A DNA stretch of 44,207 nucleotides. It comes from Pseudomonadota bacterium. GTDB taxonomy: Bacteria; Pseudomonadota; Gammaproteobacteria; Burkholderiales; Rhodocyclaceae. The translations under genes were made by a program, and so were the position numbers. The notes beneath the pieces were generated by a model. It saw only the letters and a program-made list of their open reading frames with translations. It was not told where the DNA came from and did no database searches. Below are positions 1 to 7,882 of this stretch, piece by piece. How positions within the stretch are numbered: position 1 is the stretch's first letter; each line of letters starts with the position of its first letter. The stretch is taken from positions 1 through 44,207 of the forward strand of contig JAGTRY010000036.1 of assembly GCA_018262235.1 (NCBI GenBank). Reading direction: 5' to 3'.

Positions 1-673
1 CACGTAGGGTGCAATAACCGAAGGGCATTGCACCGCACCCATCGCCCGGCAGGTGAGCCCCATCCCGCCGGATTGGCAGAAGCACAGCCGGGACACGAGA
101 CACGCGGAGCGCTCAGCGTCGGTCAGGGTTGGCGCGCAAAATCCGGTGCAATGCCTTGGAGACCATGCGCAACCGCGACACGTAGGGTGCAATAACCGAA
201 GGGCATTGCACCGACCCCATCGCTCGGCAGGTGAGCCACCATCCCGCCGGATTGGCAGAAGCACAGCCGGGACACGAGACTCGCGGAGCGCTCGGCATCG
301 GGCAGGATTGGCGGCGCGAAAATCCGGTGCAATGCCCTTCGGTTATTGCACCCTACGGACCTACTTGCTCCCATAGCGATCATTCCCGCCTTCGCGGGCA
401 TGACGGATCGAACACGCAAGCGGCAATCTTCTAAAAAATCGGAACAAATCGAGCCTGGCCCCTTTTGCTCCACGGGGCTGTGATGTGCAGCCGGCGATGC
501 CTTTGTCCGGGCTACTTGCTCCCATAGCGATCACTCCCGCCTTCGCGGGAATGACGGATCGAACACGCAAGCGGCAATCTTCTAAAAAATCGGAATAAAT
601 CGAGGCTGGCCCCTTTTGTACGCACCCTACCTGGCTGAGTACGGCCTTGGATGGGTGTTTGTTAAGAGAGTTC
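1..673. repeat. Dispersed palindromic repeat array, left part
   Basis: No gene is supported here. A 32-bp element beginning gtagggtgcaataaccga occurs at 4-35 and 182-213 and in inverted form at 325-356. A GC-rich body starting tcccgccggattggcag occurs at 63 and 242. A second element of about 97 bp occurs at 371-467 and 521-618; it contains the hairpin cccgccttcgcggg and ends gcctggccccttttg. Short open frames across it only translate the repeats. Confidence 0.9.
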
Positions 674-916
674 TTATGCTACGGAGATGATGATGCGTTC
701 GTTCTTTTTGTGGCCAACGATTTCTATGATCTGGCCGGAAATCTCGCCTGATTTTGCGGCTTTGATCACCTCTTGAATATCGATACCTTCACTTTCCATT
801 GCTTGGAAGGCTTTTTGGGGAATCAGTTTTACGGCAACTTTCAGCACGATCAATGGAATTTTGAACGTAGCCTCTGGCTTCTCGTTTTCGAAGGTCTCAA
901 TAATCAAATTTGCCAT
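674..916 (-). CDS. Small SHOCT-like domain protein, 80 aa
   Basis: Product of 80 residues beginning MANLIIETFENEK. The open frame continues upstream to 1162, but that part merely translates repeat DNA; the ATG at 916 has a GGGGA ribosome site just before it, so this start is chosen. The middle (PLIVLKVAVKLIPQKAF, then a GIDIQEVIKAAKSGE helix) and the basic beta-like end (ERIIISV) resemble small SHOCT-like/DUF2089-C-type proteins, whose role is not known. There is no signal peptide or membrane segment. It stands alone between repeat blocks and reads the same way as the defence genes. Its family assignment is tentative; that it is a real gene is more secure, from the start signal and coherent composition. 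Confidence 0.65.
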   Translation of the reverse strand: MANLIIETFENEKPEATFKIPLIVLKVAVKLIPQKAFQAMESEGIDIQEVIKAAKSGEISGQIIEIVGHKKNERIIISVA

Positions 917-1342
917 TGTTTTTCCCCGTGTGGTTGTGAGATAGCGTGCGATTAAGATTAGCAAATTAGAGTGGGTTCGGCTCGTAGCGACAACCCACCG
1001 TTTAGCGCATGGGATTGATGGTGGTTTGCTGCGAACCCATCCTACGGCCCTATCCCGCCGGATTGGCAGAAGCACAGCCGGGACACGAGACACGCGGAGC
1101 GCTCGGCATCGGGCAGGATTGGCGGCGCGAAAATCCGGTGCAATGCCCTTCGGTTTTTGCACCCTACGGACCTCCCATAGCGATCATTCCCGCCTTCGCG
1201 GGCATGACGGATCGAACACGCAAGCGGCAATTTTCTAAAAATCGGAACAAATCGAGCCTGGCCCCTTTTGTACGGACATTAACGTTGATCGCCATCTGAT
1301 CGAAACGCAAGACTTTCCAGCCTTGCTGGAATGCGTTTTCTG
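917..1342. repeat. Dispersed palindromic repeat array, right part
   Basis: No gene is supported. A different palindromic repeat lies at 971-1047 (GTGGGTT at 971-977 pairs with AACCCAC at 992-998). The GC-rich body recurs at 1053 and runs into an inverted copy of the 32-bp element at 1136-1167, and the hairpin element recurs at 1174-1270. The block 1053-1270 is therefore a second copy of 242-467 with few changes. 1271-1342 is unassigned sequence downstream of the helicase gene. Confidence 0.9.
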
Positions 1343-3013
1343 TCATTGCTGCGAGCTCAAAAATGGCATGGCGTATCGAATGAACTCTGCATGTTGAGTT
1401 CTATTCTCCTGCCACCGATATGGATTTGAAGGGGGCGCTTCCCTGCGCCTGGAAACGGTAAGCACTAGCCTTCTTTTTGCTCGCGAAACTCCGACAAAAA
1501 ACGCACATCGCTCTTCATCGGCGTCCCCCCAGAATGTCTGATCCTCAACGCCAAGGATGACAACAGAATCAAACTCCAAGCCCTTGCTCTTATGAATGGT
1601 CAGAATCCGTATTGCCTGGTCGCCGGAGAATCGCTTGAGCACTCCCGGGAGACAGGGGTCACTCGCAAGTAATTTTTCAATATGCATTTGGGTATCTAGA
1701 AGAACCTGCTTAAGATAAACGCTGGACTCATAGTCCGGAGACAATGCTGAGATAGTTGTACCACCAACTTTAGTCAGAAAGTCGCTGACAACCTCTTTCC
1801 ATTCCGAATATGGCGGGTAAGTCCTATTCGCAACGGCCGCAAGTGTTCGATGATGGCTAATTAAGCGCTGAAAGGTTTGCCGGACGTTTGCCTGCAAATC
1901 GTCGTCTGCAAAAGGTGCTAGCAGGTTCATCAGGCGCTCCCAAGCTCTCGGCTCCCGCGTCCCGTATACGCATGAAAGGTAATCAACGACCAAACGCGCA
2001 GCGGGCTCAGCGGCAATATCTTGTATCTGCTGCTCGTTGCGGAACGGGATGCCTCTCGCCTCCAACTCAGCCATAAGATGGTCGGCATAGAGGTCAAGTT
2101 GCTTTGATATCAGTACGGCGATTTCAGAATGTGGAATCCGCTCAGGCCCAACCCAGACAGCAATCTGCTCTGCCAAACATTTAGCCTCTTGGCGACTATC
2201 TTCGAAGTCCCAAGCGAATACTTCCCCCTCACCACCCGTGAGTTGCCCATCTGGCATGACGGACGCCGGATCCAGCTTGCGGATGATTTCGTTCTGCAAG
2301 CGCAGCAGCCGTGGCTTGGAGCGAAAGTTGCGGTACATGTTGAGCGGGACCGCCGCAAAATCGGCTGCAAAAGTCTGGAAAATGCCATCCAGCGCACCGG
2401 CCCAGCCCATGATCTTCTGCTTGGTGTCGCCGACTGCCGTCAGTCGGATGCCTGTTCCTTGGAATGCGAGCTTCACGAGCTCGTATTGTTTGTCTGTGCA
2501 GTCCTGAAATTCATCCAGAAAAACGTCACTGTAGGTCTGGCGAATAGCGTTGCGGGCAAGTTTTGATTTCTTGAGTATCTGAATGGCGAGCGGCACCAGA
2601 TCATCGAAGTCGATCTGATTGTGAGTCACCTTGGGTTTGCCAAGCGTGTAGCCAGGCTCAAGGGCATCCTTGCCGGTCAGTACAGGGCGGAAGCGATCAA
2701 TGATGCGTTTGGCAAAGGCATGGAAGGTGTAGCTGTCAAAGCGTGAAGCGAGATCAGTGCCACAGCGGCGCTGCACGCGTTCCTTCAGATTCTTGCTGGC
2801 ATCAACCTTGAACGAAATCGCCAGAATTCGTTTGGGATATCTGCAGGTGCCTGTGCGCAAGAGGAAGTCTGCTCGCTGCGCCAGCATTTCAGTCTTGCCC
2901 GCGCCGGGCCCGGCCGTGAGCGCAAGGCAGCGCTCTTGCTCTTTAGCGGCAAGCAGCGCATTCGGTTCGAGCGTCAGCCCATCTGCAGGCTGCCAGGCGT
3001 CGATGGCAATCAC
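1343..3013 (-). CDS. gajB: Gabija GajB-like UvrD/Rep helicase
   Basis: Superfamily 1 helicase of 556 residues. Visible motifs are Walker A (AGPGAGKTE, residues 34-42), Walker B/motif II (FLDEFQD, 165-171), motif III (AVGDTKQKIMGW, 193-204), motif V (TIHKSKGLEF, 472-481) and motif VI (VGVSRAKRR, 507-515). Length and domain order fit GajB, the helicase partner of the OLD-type nuclease GajA. Its ATG overlaps the end of the nuclease gene by four bases, so the two are translationally coupled. In known Gabija systems GajB works with the GajA assembly during phage attack. A general UvrD helicase is the alternative, but the short length and the partner argue for Gabija. Base composition is visibly more AT-rich than the flanking genes, which fits horizontal gain. 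Confidence 0.9.
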   Translation of the reverse strand: MIAIDAWQPADGLTLEPNALLAAKEQERCLALTAGPGAGKTEMLAQRADFLLRTGTCRYPKRILAISFKVDASKNLKERVQRRCGTDLASRFDSYTFHAFAKRIIDRFRPVLTGKDALEPGYTLGKPKVTHNQIDFDDLVPLAIQILKKSKLARNAIRQTYSDVFLDEFQDCTDKQYELVKLAFQGTGIRLTAVGDTKQKIMGWAGALDGIFQTFAADFAAVPLNMYRNFRSKPRLLRLQNEIIRKLDPASVMPDGQLTGGEGEVFAWDFEDSRQEAKCLAEQIAVWVGPERIPHSEIAVLISKQLDLYADHLMAELEARGIPFRNEQQIQDIAAEPAARLVVDYLSCVYGTREPRAWERLMNLLAPFADDDLQANVRQTFQRLISHHRTLAAVANRTYPPYSEWKEVVSDFLTKVGGTTISALSPDYESSVYLKQVLLDTQMHIEKLLASDPCLPGVLKRFSGDQAIRILTIHKSKGLEFDSVVILGVEDQTFWGDADEERCAFFVGVSRAKRRLVLTVSRRREAPPSNPYRWQENRTQHAEFIRYAMPFLSSQQ

Positions 3014-4935
3014 TCGGGCAGCTCCGCCAGTTTGGCGATAACGGCATCAGCCAGTCTGCTCAGAGAAGCCGGCATTTTTGCGAGTAATTCTTCATCCTTC
3101 AGCTTGGCCAGTGCATCGATGTGAGCAGCGGGTTTGCTGCCTAGTTTGAAGCGCTGGTGGTAGGTGTTGAAAAGCTTTTGCTCCTCTGGGCTGTACTGGC
3201 TAGCGTCGTGGTGGCTTTTCCCAAGCACAGCCTTGATCGTTGAGTCATCCGGCGCGTCTTCTTCGACACCGTAGGCTTCTGGGAAGGTGAGCAGCATGGA
3301 GAAGTCGAGGTCTAATGGGGAAGAGAAAAACACCCCACGGTTCTCCAGCTCATTAAATACGTCTCTCTTTTCTTCACCAAAACAGTAATGTGTTCGGACT
3401 GGTGTTTCTGATGAATTCCATTTAGGTAATTGCCAGTCAGCAGGAAGTGCTTTTCCTGGTTCAAATTTCGTCAGTTGATCATTTACGACTTTGATTCGTC
3501 CCCAGCCCGCAGCGTAACGAGCTACATCCAGATCAAGGAGCGTCAGGTACGGGATCTGCAATGCCGCGAGCAGGCGCCAGAAGTGATTGACGTGTCTGCC
3601 CCCTAGCGGAGCAATCGTGACGGCGGATTCATCTACTGGAGCGCCTTTGGCCTGCAGCAGGCGTGGCAGGACGATCTCTTCGCTATCGCCTTCGCCCAGA
3701 ACGACCAGCCGCGAGAAATAGACCTCCGGAAATGCTTGGACGGCTTCACGCACGAATTTGTGCGCTTCGTCCGTGTCTTCCGGCAACAGGATGTGCGTGA
3801 CGCGTGATTGCCGGGCGTCGGTCAGCCGCAGATAGCGGATGTGTTCAGGATCCACCCGGCGCAGCATCGATGGCGCATGCGTGGCAATGAGGGCTTGGGC
3901 GTCCGGGTGCTGAACCATGGTGTTCAAAGCACTGACGATCCGTCCCAGGTAGTGCGGGGAGAGACTGTTTTCGGGCTCTTCAACGGCTACCAATGTGAAG
4001 ACTGGGGGGCGCAATTTGTCTGGGTCAAACGAAGTGTCTTGCCCGGCGAGCACGGCACGCCCGATGGCTTGCGACGACAGTGCGAGAGACAAGTACAGCA
4101 TCGACTTCTGGCCATCGCTCAGTCGTGAAAAATCGACCAGACTCTCATCGTGCCCAGGCGAAAACGAGACTGACATGTGGCGCAACAAGGACTCGATCTC
4201 AGAGGCCACAAAAGTAATCTTTGGGTCGGCGAAGAACTTACCTTTGTGCAACGTGGCCCACGTTGTTTTCAGGCTCTCGCTCAGCGCATTGACCGAGGGG
4301 TTCGCTGCCAAGCTGTCACTGATCTGATCGGTCAACGTCTTGATCTCTTCGCGCTCCGCATCCCATTTCACTGCGCGAAGCATTCTTCCTAGAAGGGCAT
4401 TGGCGCCGTATGCAATGTGGTCGGCAGGATCACGCTGTGCCGGAAGATAGTGGACGTGGATATGGTTACGCTCAGCTCTGGGAACTTGTGCAGTACTGAG
4501 TGGCTCACCGTCAGCATCCAGGTCCAGCACGTACACCATAGACTCTTCTATATCGCCATCCACACCCAGGGTTGCACTGAGACGGTAACGAACACGTGGA
4601 ATACCGTCGATCTCATCCAGCCGCATATGTGCAAAATGCGGGGCTACGGTCGTGTTGTCTTCGTCTTCCGCCAACTCGGGAAAGAGGAACTCGGCCTCGA
4701 TCCAGAGCTGTCGTTCATCCGGTTTCTCCTTTTCATTGCTAGGCACATGAAAGTCTGAACGCAGTATCCGGCGCAGCGACGGGTCGAAGGCGAAGAGTCG
4801 GCACAAGGCCTGCAATGCAGCAGTTTTTCCCGAGCCATTCGGGCCTATCAGGTAGGTGATGTCTTCGAGCGTGATTTCGGTTGGTTGCTCACCGAAAGAT
4901 TGAAAATTTGAAAGCCGAATCGTTTGAAGTTTCAT
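3010..4935 (-). CDS. gajA: Gabija GajA-like OLD-family ATPase-TOPRIM nuclease
   Basis: Product of 641 residues with an ABC-type ATPase followed by a TOPRIM nuclease domain. Walker A is GPNGSGKT (31-38), the ABC signature LSDGQKS (272-278), Walker B LVAVEEPENSLSP (315-327) and the switch histidine THAPS (352-356). The TOPRIM glutamate lies in GEGDSEE (414-420) and the metal-binding DLD at 467-469. This is the class 2 OLD architecture typical of GajA, and the UvrD-like gene follows with a 4-bp overlap. An in-frame GTG at 4962 is possible, but the ATG at 4935 has an AGAGGGG ribosome site and starts directly on the MKLQTIRLSNF strand usual for this family. GajA nicks or cuts DNA and is restrained by nucleotides in studied systems; activity here is inferred. 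Confidence 0.92.
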   Translation of the reverse strand: MKLQTIRLSNFQSFGEQPTEITLEDITYLIGPNGSGKTAALQALCRLFAFDPSLRRILRSDFHVPSNEKEKPDERQLWIEAEFLFPELAEDEDNTTVAPHFAHMRLDEIDGIPRVRYRLSATLGVDGDIEESMVYVLDLDADGEPLSTAQVPRAERNHIHVHYLPAQRDPADHIAYGANALLGRMLRAVKWDAEREEIKTLTDQISDSLAANPSVNALSESLKTTWATLHKGKFFADPKITFVASEIESLLRHMSVSFSPGHDESLVDFSRLSDGQKSMLYLSLALSSQAIGRAVLAGQDTSFDPDKLRPPVFTLVAVEEPENSLSPHYLGRIVSALNTMVQHPDAQALIATHAPSMLRRVDPEHIRYLRLTDARQSRVTHILLPEDTDEAHKFVREAVQAFPEVYFSRLVVLGEGDSEEIVLPRLLQAKGAPVDESAVTIAPLGGRHVNHFWRLLAALQIPYLTLLDLDVARYAAGWGRIKVVNDQLTKFEPGKALPADWQLPKWNSSETPVRTHYCFGEEKRDVFNELENRGVFFSSPLDLDFSMLLTFPEAYGVEEDAPDDSTIKAVLGKSHHDASQYSPEEQKLFNTYHQRFKLGSKPAAHIDALAKLKDEELLAKMPASLSRLADAVIAKLAELPE

Positions 4936-5002
4936 CTCACCCCTCTTCACCCAGACAAACACATCGAAGTCGTACCTTGGTCATGCAACCCAGTTCGCTA
5001 CC

Positions 5003-6409
5003 TCACTCCCCCTTCTTCACCTCCCCAAACTTCCCCGCCATCGTAGGATTCCCCTTGGTCAATCGCTTGATGGTCACGTCCTGCGCTTTGTCGTTCGCGA
5101 GGCGCAAATTCCGGTCCGTCCCCAGCAGGGCTTCCTTGGTTTTCTGCAGGTGGTCGATGGATTTGTCGATCTCGTCGATGGCGGTCTGGAAGCGGCGGGA
5201 GGCGAGGTCGTAGTTCTTGCCGAAGGCGCTCTTGAAGCTCTCCAGCTCGTTTTCGAAGTTGGTGATGTCGATGTTCTGCGCGCGGACGAGGGCGAGTTCG
5301 GCTTTGTATTTCACCGCGTTCATCGCGGCGTTGCGCAGCAGGGTGATGATGGGGATGAAGAACTGCGGGCGGATGACATACATCTTCGGGAAGCGGTGGG
5401 AGACGTCGACAATGCCGGTGTTGTAGAGCTCGCTCTCGGGTTCGAGCAGTGAGACGAGCACGGCGTATTCACAGCCTTTTTCAACGCGGTCCTTGTCGAG
5501 TTCCTTGAGGAAGTCGTCGTTGCGCTGTTTCGTGGTGGTGGTGTCGCTCTCGTTCTTCATCTCGAACATGATGGAGACGATTTCGGTGTCGGCTTCGTCC
5601 TTGTCGCGGAAGATGAAGTCGCCCTTGCTACCGCTGCGCGCGTCGTTGTCTTTCTCGAAGTAGGCACGCTGAAAGGCGGTGGCGCGGAGGCGATTGAATT
5701 CGGTTTCGCAGTGCTGTTCCAGGGTTTCGCCGACCATCTTGGTGGAGAGGCGGGCCTTCATGTCGCGCAGGCGTTCGATGGCTTCGTCGCGGTCCTTGAG
5801 CTGGGCCTCGAACCTGTCTTTGAGGGCTTGCTCGGCGAGCTGCTTTTCGAGTGCGGCGCGTTCCAAGCTGCTCTTGAGTTCGTCGCGCTCTTTCTCGACG
5901 GTGCCGAGTGCGTCGGCCAGCGCGAGCTTCTGGTTGAGTGCGTTGGTGTCGAGCCGGGCCTTGAGGGTCTGGATCTCGGCGTCCTTGCTGGCGGCGCTCT
6001 TCTGCAGCTCGGCGAGCATCTTCGCTTCGGCCAGCTTTTCGGTGGCTTCTTTCTCTTGCTGCGCCTGTTTGAGGGCATTGGCAAGCTGGTTAGCCAGTGC
6101 ATCGCGCTCTTTCTCGATGGCGCTGAGGGCCTGGCTCACGGCGAGCTGGCGTTGCACTTCGCCGGCATCGAGCTGGGCCTTGAGGGTCTGGATTTCGCTG
6201 TCCTTGGCGGCAGCGGCTTTCTGCAATTCGCCCGCGATTTTGGCCTGCGCGAGTTCGACGGCGTTGCGCTTGTCCTGCTCGGCGAGTTCAAGCCGCTCGT
6301 GGAGTTGCTTTTCGAATTCGGCGTCGCGTACCTGCTTGAGGATGTCGGCATAGCCGGCTTCGTCGATCTTGAAGGCCTTCCCGCAGTGCGGGCAGATGAT
6401 TTCGTGCAT
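5003..6409 (-). CDS. DUF2130 coiled-coil protein, putative PD-(D/E)XK nuclease fold
   Basis: Product of 468 residues with three parts. An N-terminal CPHCGKAF motif (6-13) is half of a zinc-ribbon-like site. A long charged coiled coil (about 30-230) contains two copies, roughly 74 residues apart, of an ELQK..AKD.EIQTLKA block. The C-terminal DUF2130 region has GDFIF (D264) followed by FEMKN (E283, K285), the spacing of a PD-(D/E)XK metal nuclease core (inference). The start is supported by GGAGA upstream. Only 67 bp separate its stop from gajA, on the same strand with no terminator visible, so it is probably the first gene of the defence operon. DUF2130 has no settled function known to me. A housekeeping gene that happens to sit next to Gabija is the main alternative. 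Confidence 0.85.
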   Translation of the reverse strand: MHEIICPHCGKAFKIDEAGYADILKQVRDAEFEKQLHERLELAEQDKRNAVELAQAKIAGELQKAAAAKDSEIQTLKAQLDAGEVQRQLAVSQALSAIEKERDALANQLANALKQAQQEKEATEKLAEAKMLAELQKSAASKDAEIQTLKARLDTNALNQKLALADALGTVEKERDELKSSLERAALEKQLAEQALKDRFEAQLKDRDEAIERLRDMKARLSTKMVGETLEQHCETEFNRLRATAFQRAYFEKDNDARSGSKGDFIFRDKDEADTEIVSIMFEMKNESDTTTTKQRNDDFLKELDKDRVEKGCEYAVLVSLLEPESELYNTGIVDVSHRFPKMYVIRPQFFIPIITLLRNAAMNAVKYKAELALVRAQNIDITNFENELESFKSAFGKNYDLASRRFQTAIDEIDKSIDHLQKTKEALLGTDRNLRLANDKAQDVTIKRLTKGNPTMAGKFGEVKKGE

Positions 6410-6427
6410 GTCTGAGCTTCTCCAGCC

Positions 6428-6457
6428 TGCCGCAGCGCACGCGTGTGTGCTGCGGCA
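6428..6457 (-). promoter_or_regulatory. Strong leader hairpin ahead of the DUF2130-Gabija genes
   Basis: TGCCGCAGCGCAC and GTGTGCTGCGGCA form a 13-bp stem with one G-U pair and a four-base loop (6441-6444). It lies 18 bases upstream of the DUF2130 ATG, just before its ribosome site. No T-run follows on the minus strand, so it is not an intrinsic terminator. It could be an operator or a structure in the mRNA leader. Confidence 0.6.
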
Positions 6458-6690
6458 TAGATGATGTCTGCAGCATGCTACTACTTTTATGATGACGCAT
6501 ACCGGTTCGCTTCTTGTGCCGGAACTCTTTCAGACCTGGGGGGCCGGGGCTGCATTGTCGCTTCCCGCTCCCACCTGCGCAGCGCGGTCCAGGAGAAACG
6601 TTTCATTGAAATTTTTGTATATGTTCATACGGAATTGGTTGTTCATTTCTTCCGTAGTGTCTGGCTATGATCAGCATGGGGAGCCATTGA

Positions 6691-7011
6691 TTGCAATCAA
6701 GAATGGATAAACACATGCAGGAAGGGCTGAATACACGTCAGATCAACGCTTTGAGACTTCTGCTTGAACGGCGCGAATTCACGCCGGAGGATGTGGCCGC
6801 GCTCGACTATCATCTGCTCGCGCGCATGCCCGGGATTGGAGGCAAGAGCCTCAACATCATCCGTGAGTGGCTGGCATCGAAGGGGATGGATCTGCTGAAC
6901 AGTCCGGAAGACTATTCAAAAAGTTTGCGATCTTGTCGACTGGAAGCGCGGCTGGAGCGCGCGCGAAAGCTGCTGGAAAAGCATGGTTACGACGTGAGGC
7001 GTAACGTCTAG
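6691..7011 (+). CDS. Free-standing RNA polymerase alpha-CTD-like helix-hairpin-helix protein
   Basis: Small protein of 106 residues. Residues 14-67 follow the pattern of the RNA polymerase alpha C-terminal domain: LNTRQINALR, a middle helix, then LLARMPGIGGKSLN (42-55) and IREWLASKGMDL, matching the alphaCTD helix-hairpin-helix and its end. A basic, arginine-rich tail follows (EARLERARKLLEKHG). No alpha N-terminal domain is present. The TTG at 6691 has GGGGAG seven bases upstream; the ATG at 6703 is possible but lacks a clear ribosome site. It is divergent from the DUF2130-Gabija genes across a 281-bp gap, so it may affect transcription there or elsewhere. The resemblance is by eye; a generic DNA-binding HhH protein is the alternative. 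Confidence 0.75.
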   Translation: MQSRMDKHMQEGLNTRQINALRLLLERREFTPEDVAALDYHLLARMPGIGGKSLNIIREWLASKGMDLLNSPEDYSKSLRSCRLEARLERARKLLEKHGYDVRRNV

Positions 7012-7058
7012 GATTGCACGGCTGAAAAAGCTACGCCTGCTTTGTGCAGGTCTCTCGC

Positions 7059-7790
7059 TCAAGCTTCGGTGAGCGTCATCAGGATATCGGCATACCAGGC
7101 GCAGTTGAGGCCGAGTGCTTCATCCAGCTTCAGATCACGGGTGCCGACATCAAGCCGGGCGGAATGGACGCCCAGCAAGACCCAGGGTAATTCATCGGGC
7201 GCGCACAGATGGGCGGCGCGACGCCGGACCACGGGGGCACCACTGCCACCACGATGGGTGCGTGCATCGGTGAGGAAGTAGCCTTCGCCCTGGAAACGCA
7301 TGCCGAAGGATGAGGCGATGCCGGCCTGGCGTACGACGGGCAGGTGATGAAAACTGTCGTGAAAACCCAGCGGGAAACCGACAACGAGGACGGCTTCGCC
7401 GACTTCGATCTGGTCGGCCGGGCGGACCAGATTGGCCGGCGTGAATGCTTCGATGGCGGCATTGGGAGGCAGCGCGCCGCGCTCGATTTCGATGACCGCC
7501 ACGTCGATTTCGCCGGACGAGTCGGCCCCCTGGCGCCACAGGCTTTTGCCATCGCGGTAGAGCGGGATTGCGAAGCCGGTGGATTGCGCCATGTTGTGCG
7601 GATCGGTATGCAATTCGATCTGGATATGATCCGGTGTGTGCTGGCTCGGCTCGTCGAACATCACATGGCGGCTGGTGACCAGGAACAGGCGTGCTCCGCG
7701 TGCGAAGAAGAAACCGCTGGCATTGGTCAGGGGCTTGTTGATGTCGAAAGTGAGTATGCGTGTGGTGCTGAGCAGCAGGGATTCGATCAT
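7059..7790 (-). CDS. Trypsin-like serine protease
   Basis: Product of 243 residues with a chymotrypsin-fold catalytic triad in order: H42 in TSRHVMF, D96 in GEIDVAV and S183 in HRGGSGAPV. There is no signal peptide, PDZ domain or membrane segment, so it appears cytoplasmic, unlike the DegP group. The frame is open upstream to 8210, but that part lies antiparallel inside the RlmN-like gene and has no protease character; the ATG at 7790 starts just before the first beta strand. Its ribosome site is weak. It lies 92 bp downstream of the RlmN-like gene on the same strand. Substrate unknown. Confidence 0.8.
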   Translation of the reverse strand: MIESLLLSTTRILTFDINKPLTNASGFFFARGARLFLVTSRHVMFDEPSQHTPDHIQIELHTDPHNMAQSTGFAIPLYRDGKSLWRQGADSSGEIDVAVIEIERGALPPNAAIEAFTPANLVRPADQIEVGEAVLVVGFPLGFHDSFHHLPVVRQAGIASSFGMRFQGEGYFLTDARTHRGGSGAPVVRRRAAHLCAPDELPWVLLGVHSARLDVGTRDLKLDEALGLNCAWYADILMTLTEA

Positions 7791-7856
7791 GGGGCGGCGT
7801 GGTTTGATGGGCTTCAAGGCGGACGCTTGCAAGAATACCCTGTCGGAGCCGCTTTT

Positions 7857-7874
7857 CTGTGCGTTTGCGCACAG
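7857..7874. other. Perfect 7-bp hairpin between rlmN-like and protease genes
   Basis: CTGTGCG and CGCACAG flank a TTTG loop, 9 bp past the rlmN-like stop codon. On the transcribed minus strand it is followed by AAAAGC rather than a T-run, so it is not a standard terminator. It may protect the mRNA end. Confidence 0.4.
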
Positions 7875-7882
7875 GCGTGTTT

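Noticed and set aside
917-1162. Upstream extension of the small 674-916 gene to 162 residues
   Set aside because: The extension only translates dispersed repeats, and a good ribosome site precedes the ATG at 916.
1-1272. Regularly repeated sequences that might be a CRISPR array
   Set aside because: Repeats differ in type, orientation and spacing, and no unique spacers of uniform length or cas genes are present.
6639-6671. Promoter TTGTTC...TATGAT before the alphaCTD-like gene
   Set aside because: The spacer is 21 bases and the predicted start would fall on the ribosome site.
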